Source: Natronosalvus sp042663485
GTDB lineage: Archaea; Halobacteriota; Halobacteria; Halobacteriales; Natrialbaceae
Length of the DNA stretch: 64,000 nucleotides
NCBI GenBank assembly: GCA_042663485.1
Contig: JBHTAF010000002.1
Direction: 5' to 3' (one strand)
Shown here: piece by piece, positions 34,246 through 44,050 of the stretch
Layout: every line of letters starts with the position of its first letter
Position numbering within the stretch: the first letter of the stretch is position 1
Program-made: the position numbers and the translations under genes
The notes under the pieces: model-generated
Database searches by the model: none
Seen by the model: only the letters and a program-made list of their open reading frames with translations
Told to the model about the DNA's origin: nothing

Positions 34246-35163
34246 ATGGGCTATGAGCACCACCAGAAAATCGACGAGGAGGATCGTCGAGCGTTCCTCA
34301 AGGCGCTCGGCGTCGTCGGCGCCGTGAGCGTCGGCGGCGCGACGATCAGCGAGGTTCGAGAGGAGGTCGGCAGCGGCACAGCCGAGGAGTTTGCGTCGAT
34401 CGGTCGGGCGATCGAGTCCGACCTGTCCGGCACGCTCGACGCCGAGTTCCTCGCGACGCAGCAGGGGGCGTTCGCCGAACTGGCGAGTGAACTCCCGGCC
34501 GTCGTCGAGCGCGGAGTACCGGAAGCCGAGCCGCGTACCGAGTTCGCGAGCGTCGCCGAGGCGGGGCGCCCGATCTACGACCACCTGGTCGAGACGGGGT
34601 TCTTCGAGAGCACGACGAGCCACCTGCCCGAGTTTACGCCCGAGTACGTCACCTCGAGCGCCGAGGCGTTCGTCGGGTCGGAGGCGCTCACCGCACCCCT
34701 CGAAGAACTCGGATTCTCCGAGGAGGTCGCCGTCGACCTCCTCGTTCCGATGGTGAACCGCGCGGAAGAACTCAGTCACTATCACTGGGTCGCGACGGAC
34801 AAGATTCCCAGAGAGCAGATCGAACTCGGCGAGACGATTCCCGCGATGACGCGAGCAGCGGCGGGCGGCGTCCTGCTTTGGCTCGAGGATCTCGATGGCC
34901 ACCTCTGGCAGAAGCAGGTGCTGTTGACCGACGACATCGTCGCGGACGCCGTCTGGGACGCCCAGGCGATGGCCGCGGGCTTCCACCTGATGACCGAGGG
35001 GGCGAGAGCGATCGGTGCAGAGTCGAGCGAGCTATCCGACGGCGAATTAGGCGCGCTGCTCTCGACGAGTTTCGCCGTACAGGCGATCGGACAGGCATTG
35101 CTGCCGCCTGATGCGTACTGGATCACGGAAGAAATGCGCGCATCGCAGGCCCAGCCGAGGTGA
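34246..35163 (+). CDS. Tat-signal protein of unknown function, partner of the PQQ-type enzyme
   Basis: A 305-aa, mostly helical acidic protein with a strong Tat motif (EDRRAFLKALGVVGAVSVGG, residues 12-31, matching RRxFLK). A conserved-looking LSHYHWVATDKIPREQIELG stretch lies at about 178-197. I do not recognise a family. Its stop is six bases before the ATG of the PQQ-type enzyme, which lacks any signal of its own. Together this suggests a subunit that carries the propeller protein through the Tat system or anchors it outside. Confidence 0.7.
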   Translation: MGYEHHQKIDEEDRRAFLKALGVVGAVSVGGATISEVREEVGSGTAEEFASIGRAIESDLSGTLDAEFLATQQGAFAELASELPAVVERGVPEAEPRTEFASVAEAGRPIYDHLVETGFFESTTSHLPEFTPEYVTSSAEAFVGSEALTAPLEELGFSEEVAVDLLVPMVNRAEELSHYHWVATDKIPREQIELGETIPAMTRAAAGGVLLWLEDLDGHLWQKQVLLTDDIVADAVWDAQAMAAGFHLMTEGARAIGAESSELSDGELGALLSTSFAVQAIGQALLPPDAYWITEEMRASQAQPR

Positions 35164-35169
35164 ACGACG

Positions 35170-37038
35170 ATGGTCACAGAATCCAACGAACGCGCGAAAG
35201 AACTGGAGAAACGGCACGAAGTCGAACCGGAAGAGCGGATCGGTCTCGTCGACGTCGGCCGACAAGCCGACGAACACGAGACGATCACCCACGAGGAAGT
35301 GCCCGGATCGGACGTCAGTCAGGAACGAATCGTCGACGACGTTACGAACCCGGCGTCCTCGATGCAGTACAACGGAAACCTGCTGCAGGACGGGTTCGCC
35401 GCCGCCGAAGAACTCACGCCGGAGAACGTCGGGGACCTCGAACTCGAGTACGTGATCAACACGGGCTCGGCCGGCCTGCAGACGAACCCGATCATCGTTC
35501 CCGGCGACGACGGGGAGCCGCCGGTCATGTACTACACGCAAGGGAACATGGTCGTGGGCGCCGTCAACGCGCGAACCGGCGAGCCCTTCTGGGAGTTCCA
35601 TTACAGCACCCAGCGCGGCTTCGGACAAGGCGAGAAGAACCGCGGCGTGAGCGTCTGGGAGGACAAAGTGTACTTCGGCCCGCACGACACGTTCCTGCTC
35701 GCGCTGAACCGGTACACGGGTGAACTCGAGTGGACGACCGACCTCCTGACCGACGGGCAGAAGGAGATGCCCATCGGTGACGAACGCGTGAGCCACACGG
35801 CGGCGCCGTTGGTCTACGACGGAACGGTCTTCATCGGTCAGTCGGGCGATATGATCGGGTGGACGACGATCTCCGGCGTCGACGCCGAATCGGGCGAGAT
35901 CCAGTGGCAGTACAAGACGGGCCCCGAGGACGAGTGGGTCGGCGAAACCTGGAAGTACGCGAGCGGCGCCGCGTGGATGGGGCCGACGGTCGATCCCGAG
36001 ACCGGTCTCGCTTTCTACGTGACGGGGAACCCGATGCCCGTCGCGAACGGCGTAGTCCGTCCGGGCCCGAACAAACACACGAACTCGATAATCGCGGTGG
36101 ACGTGGAATCGGGCGACATCGAGTGGACCCACCAGCTCTACCCACACGAGGTGTGGGACTACGACGGTCACACGCAGGCGTACGTCTTCGACATGGAGGT
36201 CGACGGGGAAACGCGACGCGTGGTGGGACACGACAGCAAAACGGCGTGGACGTTCGTTCTCGACGCGGAGACCGGCCAGTTGCTCCGGCGCTCCGACCCG
36301 TGGGAGACCCAGGAACACGAGTTCGGCGCGTGGCCTGATTCCAGGTTCCTCAACTATCCCCCGAAAGGGGAGGAAAATGCCGGCCGCATGGCGCCGCACT
36401 TCGCCGGCGCGACCGAGTGGCCTGGCGACGCGTACAGCCGCAATACCGGGCTCCGGTACATCAACAGTAACGGGTCCCAGACCGGGTACTTCTACACCGA
36501 CTGGGAGTTCGACCCGGAGGAGGCTAGCTTCCTCCAGAGCGGCGGAACGACCGACCCCGGCGAGTACGACGCCGAACTGCGCGTGATCGGCCTCGATCCC
36601 GAACGCGGAACGGTCGAGTCGGAGTACGTCTTCGACGACGCCGACGGCAAGGTGTGGGGTCCCGGCGTGCGCGCGACCGCCGGAGAGGTCGTGTTCAGCG
36701 GTTCGCCGGAAGGTGCCTTCGTGGCTCTCGACGACGAGAACCTGGAGGAGCTGTGGCGCTACGACACCGAAGGGCGGATCACGGCCTCACCAGTCGTCTG
36801 GGACGATCCCGAGATCGGACAAGGGTTCGTGACCGTCGCCTCCGACGACCGCATCTTCGTCTTTACGACCGAGACGTCCGAAGACGCGCCCCGCGAGTAC
36901 GATTTCCCGGAGCGGGAGGAAGAGGAGACGCCCGAAGACGTGGAAGAGGAAGACCGGGAGGAACGAGAGCGGGAGGAAGAGGGCGACGAAGAAGATGAAG
37001 ACGAGGACGAGGAAAACGACAGCGAAATGAGGCTGTAA
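35170..37038 (+). CDS. PQQ-dependent-dehydrogenase-like eight-bladed propeller protein
   Basis: A 622-aa protein resembling quinoprotein alcohol dehydrogenases, which oxidise alcohols outside the membrane using PQQ. Blade motifs include MVVGAVNARTGEPFWEFHYS, NRYTGELEWTTDLLTDGQKE, IIAVDVESGDIEWTHQLYPH and the diagnostic VWDYDGHTQAYVFDME (about 325). There is no signal peptide. The C-terminal 45 residues are a Glu/Asp/Arg-rich tail. No methanol-dehydrogenase-style adjacent Cys pair is obvious, so it may be a sugar or alcohol oxidase variant or a non-enzymatic propeller. Cupredoxin, 31902, is the nearest candidate electron acceptor. Confidence 0.82.
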   Translation: MVTESNERAKELEKRHEVEPEERIGLVDVGRQADEHETITHEEVPGSDVSQERIVDDVTNPASSMQYNGNLLQDGFAAAEELTPENVGDLELEYVINTGSAGLQTNPIIVPGDDGEPPVMYYTQGNMVVGAVNARTGEPFWEFHYSTQRGFGQGEKNRGVSVWEDKVYFGPHDTFLLALNRYTGELEWTTDLLTDGQKEMPIGDERVSHTAAPLVYDGTVFIGQSGDMIGWTTISGVDAESGEIQWQYKTGPEDEWVGETWKYASGAAWMGPTVDPETGLAFYVTGNPMPVANGVVRPGPNKHTNSIIAVDVESGDIEWTHQLYPHEVWDYDGHTQAYVFDMEVDGETRRVVGHDSKTAWTFVLDAETGQLLRRSDPWETQEHEFGAWPDSRFLNYPPKGEENAGRMAPHFAGATEWPGDAYSRNTGLRYINSNGSQTGYFYTDWEFDPEEASFLQSGGTTDPGEYDAELRVIGLDPERGTVESEYVFDDADGKVWGPGVRATAGEVVFSGSPEGAFVALDDENLEELWRYDTEGRITASPVVWDDPEIGQGFVTVASDDRIFVFTTETSEDAPREYDFPEREEEETPEDVEEEDREEREREEEGDEEDEDEDEENDSEMRL

Positions 37039-37519
37039 CGACCCTCCGGCAATCTTCCCCGCTCCCCGGACGATCTCCCTGGAAACTAAGGACGTTTCTG
37101 AACCGAACCTGCCCCAGGCTCGACTTGAGCGGCTGTGTGATCGGTATCCGTCCCGAGGGGCCGGGCGCGCTGTCCCTCTCGATCGTGAACTCGAGGGCGC
37201 TCGTGTCCGTCCGCCGGTGTACGACGAGATCCATCCGGAATCGGGAGCCTCGAGATCACCGAGAGCGCGAACGGGAACGTCGATTTCTCGCCGGACACCG
37301 ACTCGAGCGGATCCGCGAAATTGGGACACGCCCGAAACGCTTCGAGCGGACTATCGGTCGTCGAGACGGCCGTACGGAAGGAAGCGTATCGCTCCTGGGA
37401 CGGAGGGAGACGCCCAGTGACATCACCACGGGCAGAAACAAGAACGGGCGCATATGTTGGCACATCGTTCGCTCTCGAATCCGTACGCATTTACGATTCG
37501 AAACAGTAGCCCACCAGCA
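37039..37519. other. Intergenic stretch before the ABC exporter
   Basis: About 480 bases without a convincing gene. Open frames on both strands here are rich in Arg, Ser and Pro and look like chance products of the GC bias. A catttacg element at about 37490 lies 27 bases before the GTG at 37520 and is the likely exporter promoter. Confidence 0.4.
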
Positions 37520-39490
37520 GTGAGTACCGAGGACGAAACCCCGTTCGATGCCTACCGGGAGCACGTCGATCGACCGCTCTGGCGGCTCTTTCGCGAGTAC
37601 GGGCCCGGTCGGTTAGGCTGGTTCAGTATCGGCATGGTCGCCAACTTCCTGGCCCGAATGGCCAGCCTGGTGCCGCCGCTGGTGCTGGGGGCGGCTATCG
37701 ACGCCGTCTTCGTCGGCGAAGGAGACTACAGCCTCCCCGTCGTCCCCGACGCGTGGCTCCCGACGGAGAGCCTCGAGCAGTTCTGGTTCTCGATCACGGC
37801 CATCGCAGGCGCGTTCGTTGCCGTCGCCCTCTTTACCTGGATCTACGGGGTGTCGGCGAACCTCTTCGCCCACAGCGTCATGCACGCCGTCCGGGTCGAC
37901 TGCTTCCGGAAGATGCAGAACCTCGACATGACCTTCTTCGACGACAAGCAGACCGGCGAGGTCATGGCCGTCCTCAACAACGACACCCAGAACTTAGAGC
38001 GATTCCTGGATAACGCCCTGATGAACTCCGCCCGGCTGCTCGTGATGGTCGGAGGCATCGCGGGCGTCCTCTTCTACCTGAACTGGCAACTGGCGCTCGT
38101 CACGCTCGTAGCCGTTCCCGTCATGTTCGCCTTCACGCTGTGGTTCATGCGCGTCATCGAGCCCCGGTACGTCCGCCAGCGGTCCTCGGTCGGGTGGCTC
38201 AACACCCGCCTCGAGAACAGCCTCTCGGGGATGGACCTGACGAAGACCACCGCCAGCGAGGAGTACGAGGTCTCGCGGGTCCGGAAAGCCTCGAAGCGAC
38301 TGTTCGACGACACGATGGCCGTCCTCAAACTCTCGTACGTCTACCGACCGGGGATGGAACTGCTCGCCGGCCTCGCCTTCGCCGCCACCTTCCTCGTCGG
38401 CGGCCTCTGGCTCACCAACGGCGCGGCGCCGGGCCCGTTCACGGGAACGCTCTCGGTCGGCAACTTCGTCACCTTCCTCTTTCTGACCCAGCGGATCGTC
38501 GCCCCGCTCGCGGAGGTCTCGAACATCGTCGACCAGTACGAGAACGCCAAGGCCTCGAGCGAGCGGGTCTTCGGCCTGCGAGACATCCCGGTTTACGTCT
38601 CCGATCCCGATGACCCCGAACCGCTCGAGGACGTCGCGGGTCGCGTCGAGTACGACGACGTGACGTTCAGTTACGCGACCGGCGAGCGGCGGGCCGTCGG
38701 CGGGGACGACGCGTCGGGTGACGGTCTCGAGAACGATGACGGCGGCAAAAGTAATGGCGAGGACGACGCGGAAATCGTCGTCGAGGACGTCTCGTTCACG
38801 GCGGAACCCGGGGACACCGTCGCGCTCGTGGGACCGACCGGCGCCGGAAAGTCGACCGCACTCAAACTCCTCCTGCGGCTCTACGACGTCGACGACGGCG
38901 AGATTCGGGTCGACGGCCACGACGTCCGCGACGTTCGACTCGCGGACCTCCGGGAGTCCGTCGGCTACGTCAGCCAGGACACGTTCCTCTTCGACGGCAC
39001 CATCGCGGACAACGTCCGGTACGGCCACTTCGACGCCTCCGACGAGGCGGTTCGCGAGGCAGCGAAGGCCGCCCAGGCCCACGAGTTCATCGAAGACCTC
39101 CCCGATGGCTACGAGACGCGGGTGGGCGAACGCGGCGTCAAACTCTCGGGCGGCCAGCGCCAGCGGATCGCCATCGCGCGGACGGTCCTGCAGGACCCCG
39201 AGATCCTGATCCTGGACGAGGCGACGAGCGCCGTCGACACGAAGACCGAGCTCCTGATCCAGCGCTCGATCGACCGCCTGACGGAGGGGCGGACCACCCT
39301 CGCAATCGCCCACCGCCTCTCGACGATTCGCGAGGCGGACGCGATCCTCATCCTCGAGGGCGGCCGGGTCGTCGAACGCGGCGACCACGAGGAGCTGCTC
39401 GCGGCCGGGGGACGCTACGCGACGCTGTGGGAGGCCCAGGCCGGGACGCTCGACGAGGCGCTCGAGGCGATGGCCGACGGCGGGGATTGA
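37520..39490 (+). CDS. ABC exporter, fused permease-ATPase (MsbA/multidrug type)
   Basis: A 656-aa half-transporter that works as a dimer in the cytoplasmic membrane. Six membrane segments lie at about 35-330 (GWFSIGMVANFLARMASLVP to FVTFLFLTQRIVAPLAEVSN). A hydrophilic insert follows (about 395-425, Asp/Gly/Asn-rich). The nucleotide-binding domain has Walker A GPTGAGKSTALKLLLRL, signature LSGGQRQRIAIARTVL, Walker B ILILDEATSAVD and switch AHRLSTI. Substrate unknown; lipids or toxins are possible. I used the GTG at 37520 (VSTEDETPFDAYREHVDRPL) since the 22 codons before it run through the promoter. Confidence 0.93.
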   Translation: MSTEDETPFDAYREHVDRPLWRLFREYGPGRLGWFSIGMVANFLARMASLVPPLVLGAAIDAVFVGEGDYSLPVVPDAWLPTESLEQFWFSITAIAGAFVAVALFTWIYGVSANLFAHSVMHAVRVDCFRKMQNLDMTFFDDKQTGEVMAVLNNDTQNLERFLDNALMNSARLLVMVGGIAGVLFYLNWQLALVTLVAVPVMFAFTLWFMRVIEPRYVRQRSSVGWLNTRLENSLSGMDLTKTTASEEYEVSRVRKASKRLFDDTMAVLKLSYVYRPGMELLAGLAFAATFLVGGLWLTNGAAPGPFTGTLSVGNFVTFLFLTQRIVAPLAEVSNIVDQYENAKASSERVFGLRDIPVYVSDPDDPEPLEDVAGRVEYDDVTFSYATGERRAVGGDDASGDGLENDDGGKSNGEDDAEIVVEDVSFTAEPGDTVALVGPTGAGKSTALKLLLRLYDVDDGEIRVDGHDVRDVRLADLRESVGYVSQDTFLFDGTIADNVRYGHFDASDEAVREAAKAAQAHEFIEDLPDGYETRVGERGVKLSGGQRQRIAIARTVLQDPEILILDEATSAVDTKTELLIQRSIDRLTEGRTTLAIAHRLSTIREADAILILEGGRVVERGDHEELLAAGGRYATLWEAQAGTLDEALEAMADGGD

Positions 39491-39500
39491 GACGGATCGG

Positions 39501-39950
39501 TCAGGTCCCCGCCTGCCGAACGGACGCGACCAGGCGATGGTGGAGGTCTCGGCGAACGCCCGCTCGAGCGAGGACGACGACGGCCAGCGGAGTGGCGCTG
39601 GCGAGGGTGAACAGGCCGCCGAAGAAGACCCCGCCGCCGGTTCCGGCGTAGAGCGTGTAGAGGCTGAGTGACGCCCACCAGAGCGTCAGCGCCCCGAGAC
39701 CGAGCGCCAGCAACTGACCGACGCGGAGTCCCAGTCCCTCTCTCACCACGCCGGTGATGACGAGGATCGCCAGCACGCCAGGCAACACGAGTTCGGGGTC
39801 GATCGGCACGGAACCCAGTTCCGGCCACGACGGCCACGGCAGGGGCCGATTGGCGAGCAGGACGACGTCGACGAATAGCACGAAGACTGCGAGCACGACT
39901 TCGCTCCCTCGATGCAGGGTGCCGGGCGGGCGAACCATCTCGTTTCTCAC
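39501..39950 (-). CDS. Small membrane protein, four segments
   Basis: A 149-aa protein with four hydrophobic stretches (VVLAVFVLFVDVVLLA, LVLPGVLAILVITGVV, LLALGLGALTLWWASLSLY and VFFGGLFTLASATPLAVVVL). No family recognised. It is convergent with the exporter, ten bases away, so the gene pairing says little about function. Confidence 0.7.
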   Translation of the reverse strand: MRNEMVRPPGTLHRGSEVVLAVFVLFVDVVLLANRPLPWPSWPELGSVPIDPELVLPGVLAILVITGVVREGLGLRVGQLLALGLGALTLWWASLSLYTLYAGTGGGVFFGGLFTLASATPLAVVVLARAGVRRDLHHRLVASVRQAGT

Positions 39951-40075
39951 TCATCAGATAAGCGTAAAAACATTTCCACGGCGCTGGTTCGCTCGAGTCC
40001 GTCAGTGGAGGTCGAGGGGGCGAAGCAGGGCTCCAGCCGAGGAGTGAACCGCGCGACGGCGGTTTCGAGCGACGA

Positions 40076-40840
40076 TTAGCGATCGCTCGCCGCAGCCATC
40101 GGGCCGTCGAGGGTCGCGCGAATGGTGAATTCGGCGTCGCCGTCGTTCGGTTCGAGAGCGCCCACCGCGTACCCGGTGTAAGCGCCGCCGCGCTCGAGGT
40201 CGAGGTCGACCGAGGCGACGGTCGTTTCGGGATCGCCGGCCGGCCGCACGTCGAGCGTGTACTCGGCGGCCGGGACCGCGACGTAGTTGGAGGTCTCGCC
40301 GTAGGCGAGGTCCGTCACGATCGGGTTGTCGCCGTCGTTGGCGTAGAGGTCGACGGCCGGCGCGTCTGGCGAGCCGTGAACGGCCCGGAACAGGACGGAG
40401 CCGTCGTCGACCAGGACGTGCGGGCGGATGGTTCCGGCTTCGAGTTCGCCGATGGCGGCGGCGGTGTAGAACGCCTGTCCGAACCAGTACTCGCGCTCGA
40501 AGATGACGGTGTCGGCGTCGTCGGCGGCCGTGACGGTGATGGTGGCGGTGCCCGGTTCGAGCTCGAGATACGGCGTCAGGGTGTCGTACTCGAGACCCGA
40601 GACGACGCGTTCGCCGTCGACGAGGACGTCGACGCCTGGCGCGTCCGGCGAGAGGTGGGCGACGCGGACGGCGGTCAGTGGCGCCCCTCGCTCGTCCGCG
40701 CCGTTCGCCTCCTGGTCGTTCGGGTCCCCTTCTCGTTCGTCGTCCTCGTGTTCCCCGCGTCCGAAGACGATCCCGCTGGTCGTGGCCGCCCCGCCGGCGA
40801 TGCCGAGGGCGGCGAGCGTTCGTCGTCGTGAGAGTGGCAT
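40076..40840 (-). CDS. Tat-exported DUF4397 protein
   Basis: A 254-aa exported protein. The signal SRRRTLAALGIAGGAATTSG is followed by an acidic linker and a DUF4397 domain from about residue 57. It holds two repeats of the typical phrase VRVAHLSPDAPGVDVLVDGE and FRAVHGSPDAPAVDLYANDG, then YVAVPAAEYTLDVRPAGDPE. The domain is an outward-facing beta-sandwich whose function is not established. Here it stands alone, divergent from the CARDB protein. Confidence 0.9.
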   Translation of the reverse strand: MPLSRRRTLAALGIAGGAATTSGIVFGRGEHEDDEREGDPNDQEANGADERGAPLTAVRVAHLSPDAPGVDVLVDGERVVSGLEYDTLTPYLELEPGTATITVTAADDADTVIFEREYWFGQAFYTAAAIGELEAGTIRPHVLVDDGSVLFRAVHGSPDAPAVDLYANDGDNPIVTDLAYGETSNYVAVPAAEYTLDVRPAGDPETTVASVDLDLERGGAYTGYAVGALEPNDGDAEFTIRATLDGPMAAASDR

Positions 40841-41048
40841 GGGGAAGTCGGCGGACGGCGAACGGATAAACTACTACGTCAGTTGCGGTGACAGTCGGAA
40901 TGCAGCCTTGCCCTACGACGGTCGCTCGAGGGTGACAGTCCGCGTAGCGAGGACGTACTCGCGTTTCCGGCCACGGGAGGCTCGTCGAACCAATGTCACC
41001 GACCGTGAAACTCACCGCCGCGTGGTTAATTTCTAATTTATCTGGGAG

Positions 41049-41057
41049 GATATATTG
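41049..41057 (+). promoter_or_regulatory. TATA element of the CARDB-protein gene
   Basis: ggatatatt, about 28 bases before the ATG at 41082, giving a leaderless message. Confidence 0.5.
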
Positions 41058-41081
41058 CCTTTCGCCCGCGTAACCACTCGC

Positions 41082-43940
41082 ATGCGCCGAAGAGGCTATC
41101 TGGTGGGACTCGGCACCGGCGTCGGAGTGCTCGTCTCGGTCACCGATGGAGGGCTCGCGACGGCCACGGACCTGTCGGTGCGGATCCGCGAGACGAACGA
41201 CCCCGTCGAGGCCGGCGAGTACCTGACCGTCACGGCGGAGGTAACGAACACGACCGCGTCGGAACTCGAGGTCACGGCCGAGTTCCTCGTGGGCGGCGAT
41301 CCGGTGGGTGGACGGTGGATTTTCCAGCTCGAGGGCGGCGAGACCCGCGACCTCGAGTTCAGCCACCTGACCTATCCCGTTCGCCAGGACGTCGAGTTCC
41401 CCGTCCGCGTGGAGACACGAGACGGGAGCGACGAGCGACTCGTCACCGTGACCGGCATCGACGACTTGCCGGCCGAGCGCGTGCGACCCGACTCGCAGGT
41501 CACGGTCGCACCTGGATCGACGATCCAGTTCGAGACCGAACCCGACGACACCGAGGGCTACGGCGGGGTCACGCACTGGTACGTCGACGACGACTACGCC
41601 GGGTGGGCGATGGGGCCGTGGCAGGCGGAGTACTTCGGCTGGACGGGTCGTGACTACTGGCAGTACACCTTCGACGAGCCCGGCACGTACACCGTTCGAG
41701 CGAGCGTCGTCCAGGAAGGGGCGAACGCGACCGCCGAGTGGACCGTCGAGGTCGCCGAGGGCGGGCACGGCGGCCCGGCCGTCGAGGAGGTTCGGCCGGC
41801 GCCCGGCCGGCTCGCCGTCGGTAACGAGGAGACGGTCGAACTCGCCGTCGACGTAAGTGACGCCGAGGGACGTCTCGAGGAGGTCGTCTGGTGGCTCGGC
41901 CACGCCGACCGCATCCTGGACATCTCCTCGGTCTCGGGCTCGTCGGATACCGCGACGCTCGAGGTCGACGGGGCCTCGCTCTGTCACGGGTGTCCGGTGA
42001 TCGTCTGGGTTCGCTCGAGCGACGGCACCGTGACGACGGCCCAGCCGTGGACGCCCGTCGAACCCGACGGCGGCCACCTGCACGTCTCGATCCGCGAGTC
42101 GAACGACCCGGTCGGCGCCGGCGAGCCCCTCGAGTTCGTCCTCGACCTCGAGAACGTCGGCTCGAAGTCGGCGACCAGGGAGGTCGCGATGGTCGTCGGC
42201 GGCGAGGTCGTCGACGCTCGCTCGGTGACGGTCGACGGCGGCGGGACGGGTTCGGCGACCCTCGGCTACGACACCTACCCCGTCCGCCAGGACGTCGAGT
42301 TTCCCGTCTGGGTGACGACCGGCGACGACGCGGACCACCGAACTGTCTCAGTGTACGCCGACGGCGTGGCCGATCTCGAGATTCGGATCCTCGAGACGAA
42401 CGCGCCCGTGGCGGCGGGCGAAGTCCTCTCGGTGCTCGCGGCGGTCGAGAACGTGGGAACCGAATCCGTGACGCGAGACATCCACCTCGTGGCGGGTGAT
42501 CGCGTTGCGAGCGAGAAGGTGTCCCTCGAGCCTGGCGCAACCGAGACCCTCGAGTTAGGATACGAGACCTATCCCGTCCGCCGAAACGTGGAGTTTCCCG
42601 TGTCGATGGAGACCGACGGAGCCTGCGACCGCCGCCTCGTGCGTGTGTACGCCAATGGACTCCCCGCGCTCGTGCCGCGAATCGTCGAGGTCAACGATCC
42701 CGTTACCGGGGGCGAGCGCCTCGAGGCGACGGTCGAACTCGAGAACCGGGGCGACGGGCGCGCGACCGAGGACATCTCGCTGGTCGTCGGCGGCGAAGTG
42801 GTCGATTTGGCGTCGGTGACCGTCGACGGCGGAGAGACGGAGACGCTCGCGCTGGGCTACGAGACCTACCCCGTCCGTCAGGACGTCGAGTTCCCAATCA
42901 CCGTCGTCGCGGGCGAGGAGCGAGACGAGCGGACGGTGGCGGTTCGCGGCGTAGACGGGGAGGGCGATGGCGGGGACGGAGACGAGAGTGACGGCGACGA
43001 CGATGAAGAGGAAGACGGCGACGGCGAAGACGACGAAATCGGGGACCTCGAGGTCACTTTCGTCGACTGCTCGCACGTCGAGGTCACCGGCACCTTCGAG
43101 GACGGCGACACGATCATGGTCCACACCGCCTTCAACACCGACCACGGAATCGGAACGACCTCTGGCGAGGACTTCGTCACCATCGGCGAGCACGTCCCCG
43201 CCCCCTTCTCGGGCACCGTCGTCTTCGAAATCGGCGACGAGCGCGGCGTCTCCGGCGACGACTCGAGCGCTACCGTCACCGTCCAGGACTACGGCGTCCT
43301 GGGGACGGCGATCACCGGAATCGGCGGCCCGAGCGCGATCGGCCCCGAGACGACCCACTCGAATCCCCACGATTGCAGCGGATCGATCGCCCCGGCTCCG
43401 CCGGAACTCGAGGTCGCGTCCGTCTCACCTGCGGGGGACGGCTACGACGTGACCTTCGGCTATACGAACGACAACGAGGTCTCGATAATCGTCGAGAGTT
43501 CGTTCACCGTGGGGACTGCGAGCAGTCAGCCTCCGAACGAACTCGCGGCCGGCGGCGGGTCGTTCACCACCCGGTGGACGCCCCAGAGCGGGGACGAGCG
43601 CCTCGAGTGGACGGTCGACCTCTCGGCGTTCGGGGATCAGGAACCAGTTCGAGTGGCGACGCAGGCGGCGAGTGCGTACGGTGACGGCGAGGAGTCCAGT
43701 AGTGACGACGGCGCGGAAACTGACGATGGTGGTGAGACAGCCGACAGAGCGAACACAGACGGCGATGGCGAGACCGATAGCGAAGGTAGTGAAAACGGCG
43801 ACGCAACCGACGATACAAACGAGACGAGCGACACAGGAGGTGGCCAAACGGATGGCACAGACGCCGAAGGGAGTGGCGACGGCGAGAGTACCGACGATGG
43901 AACCGAGGACACAGACGACAACGCCTCGAGCGACAGATAA
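41082..43940 (+). CDS. Large secreted CARDB-repeat surface protein
   Basis: A 952-aa acidic protein beginning MRRRGYLVGLGTGVGVLV, a Tat-like signal. Four CARDB-type beta-sandwich repeats of about 95 residues are visible at roughly 30-125, 334-425, 431-520 and 527-620. Each opens like RIRETNDPVEAGEYLTVTAE and closes with TYPVRQDVEFPV or a near copy. A PKD-like insert (GVTHWYVDDDYAGWAMGPWQ, about 165) lies between repeats 1 and 2. An Asp/Glu linker (about 625-655) precedes a final beta-rich domain, and the last 90 residues are Asp/Thr/Gly-rich and unstructured. There is no obvious C-terminal anchor. Probably an extracellular binding or adhesion protein. Confidence 0.85.
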   Translation: MRRRGYLVGLGTGVGVLVSVTDGGLATATDLSVRIRETNDPVEAGEYLTVTAEVTNTTASELEVTAEFLVGGDPVGGRWIFQLEGGETRDLEFSHLTYPVRQDVEFPVRVETRDGSDERLVTVTGIDDLPAERVRPDSQVTVAPGSTIQFETEPDDTEGYGGVTHWYVDDDYAGWAMGPWQAEYFGWTGRDYWQYTFDEPGTYTVRASVVQEGANATAEWTVEVAEGGHGGPAVEEVRPAPGRLAVGNEETVELAVDVSDAEGRLEEVVWWLGHADRILDISSVSGSSDTATLEVDGASLCHGCPVIVWVRSSDGTVTTAQPWTPVEPDGGHLHVSIRESNDPVGAGEPLEFVLDLENVGSKSATREVAMVVGGEVVDARSVTVDGGGTGSATLGYDTYPVRQDVEFPVWVTTGDDADHRTVSVYADGVADLEIRILETNAPVAAGEVLSVLAAVENVGTESVTRDIHLVAGDRVASEKVSLEPGATETLELGYETYPVRRNVEFPVSMETDGACDRRLVRVYANGLPALVPRIVEVNDPVTGGERLEATVELENRGDGRATEDISLVVGGEVVDLASVTVDGGETETLALGYETYPVRQDVEFPITVVAGEERDERTVAVRGVDGEGDGGDGDESDGDDDEEEDGDGEDDEIGDLEVTFVDCSHVEVTGTFEDGDTIMVHTAFNTDHGIGTTSGEDFVTIGEHVPAPFSGTVVFEIGDERGVSGDDSSATVTVQDYGVLGTAITGIGGPSAIGPETTHSNPHDCSGSIAPAPPELEVASVSPAGDGYDVTFGYTNDNEVSIIVESSFTVGTASSQPPNELAAGGGSFTTRWTPQSGDERLEWTVDLSAFGDQEPVRVATQAASAYGDGEESSSDDGAETDDGGETADRANTDGDGETDSEGSENGDATDDTNETSDTGGGQTDGTDAEGSGDGESTDDGTEDTDDNASSDR

Positions 43941-44050
43941 TCCCGACCTCGAGGGAGGCCACCGTGCACTCGAGTACACCGACTCCTCCGAACCGTCCTC
44001 GAGGCCACGCCCTCGAAAACGTCAAATAGTCTGAAATGAAACACGATCGC

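Noticed and set aside
35047..36399. A 450-codon minus-strand frame
   Set aside because: Antisense to the PQQ-type propeller gene, whose blade motifs leave no doubt about the coding strand.
37086..37523. Opposed frames in the 480-base spacer before the ABC exporter
   Set aside because: No motif, no conserved pattern and no promoter for either; better treated as intergenic.
43680..43940. Separate low-complexity gene in the Asp/Thr/Gly-rich end of the CARDB protein
   Set aside because: The frame is continuous with the upstream beta-rich domain and no start or promoter is present; it is the disordered tail.
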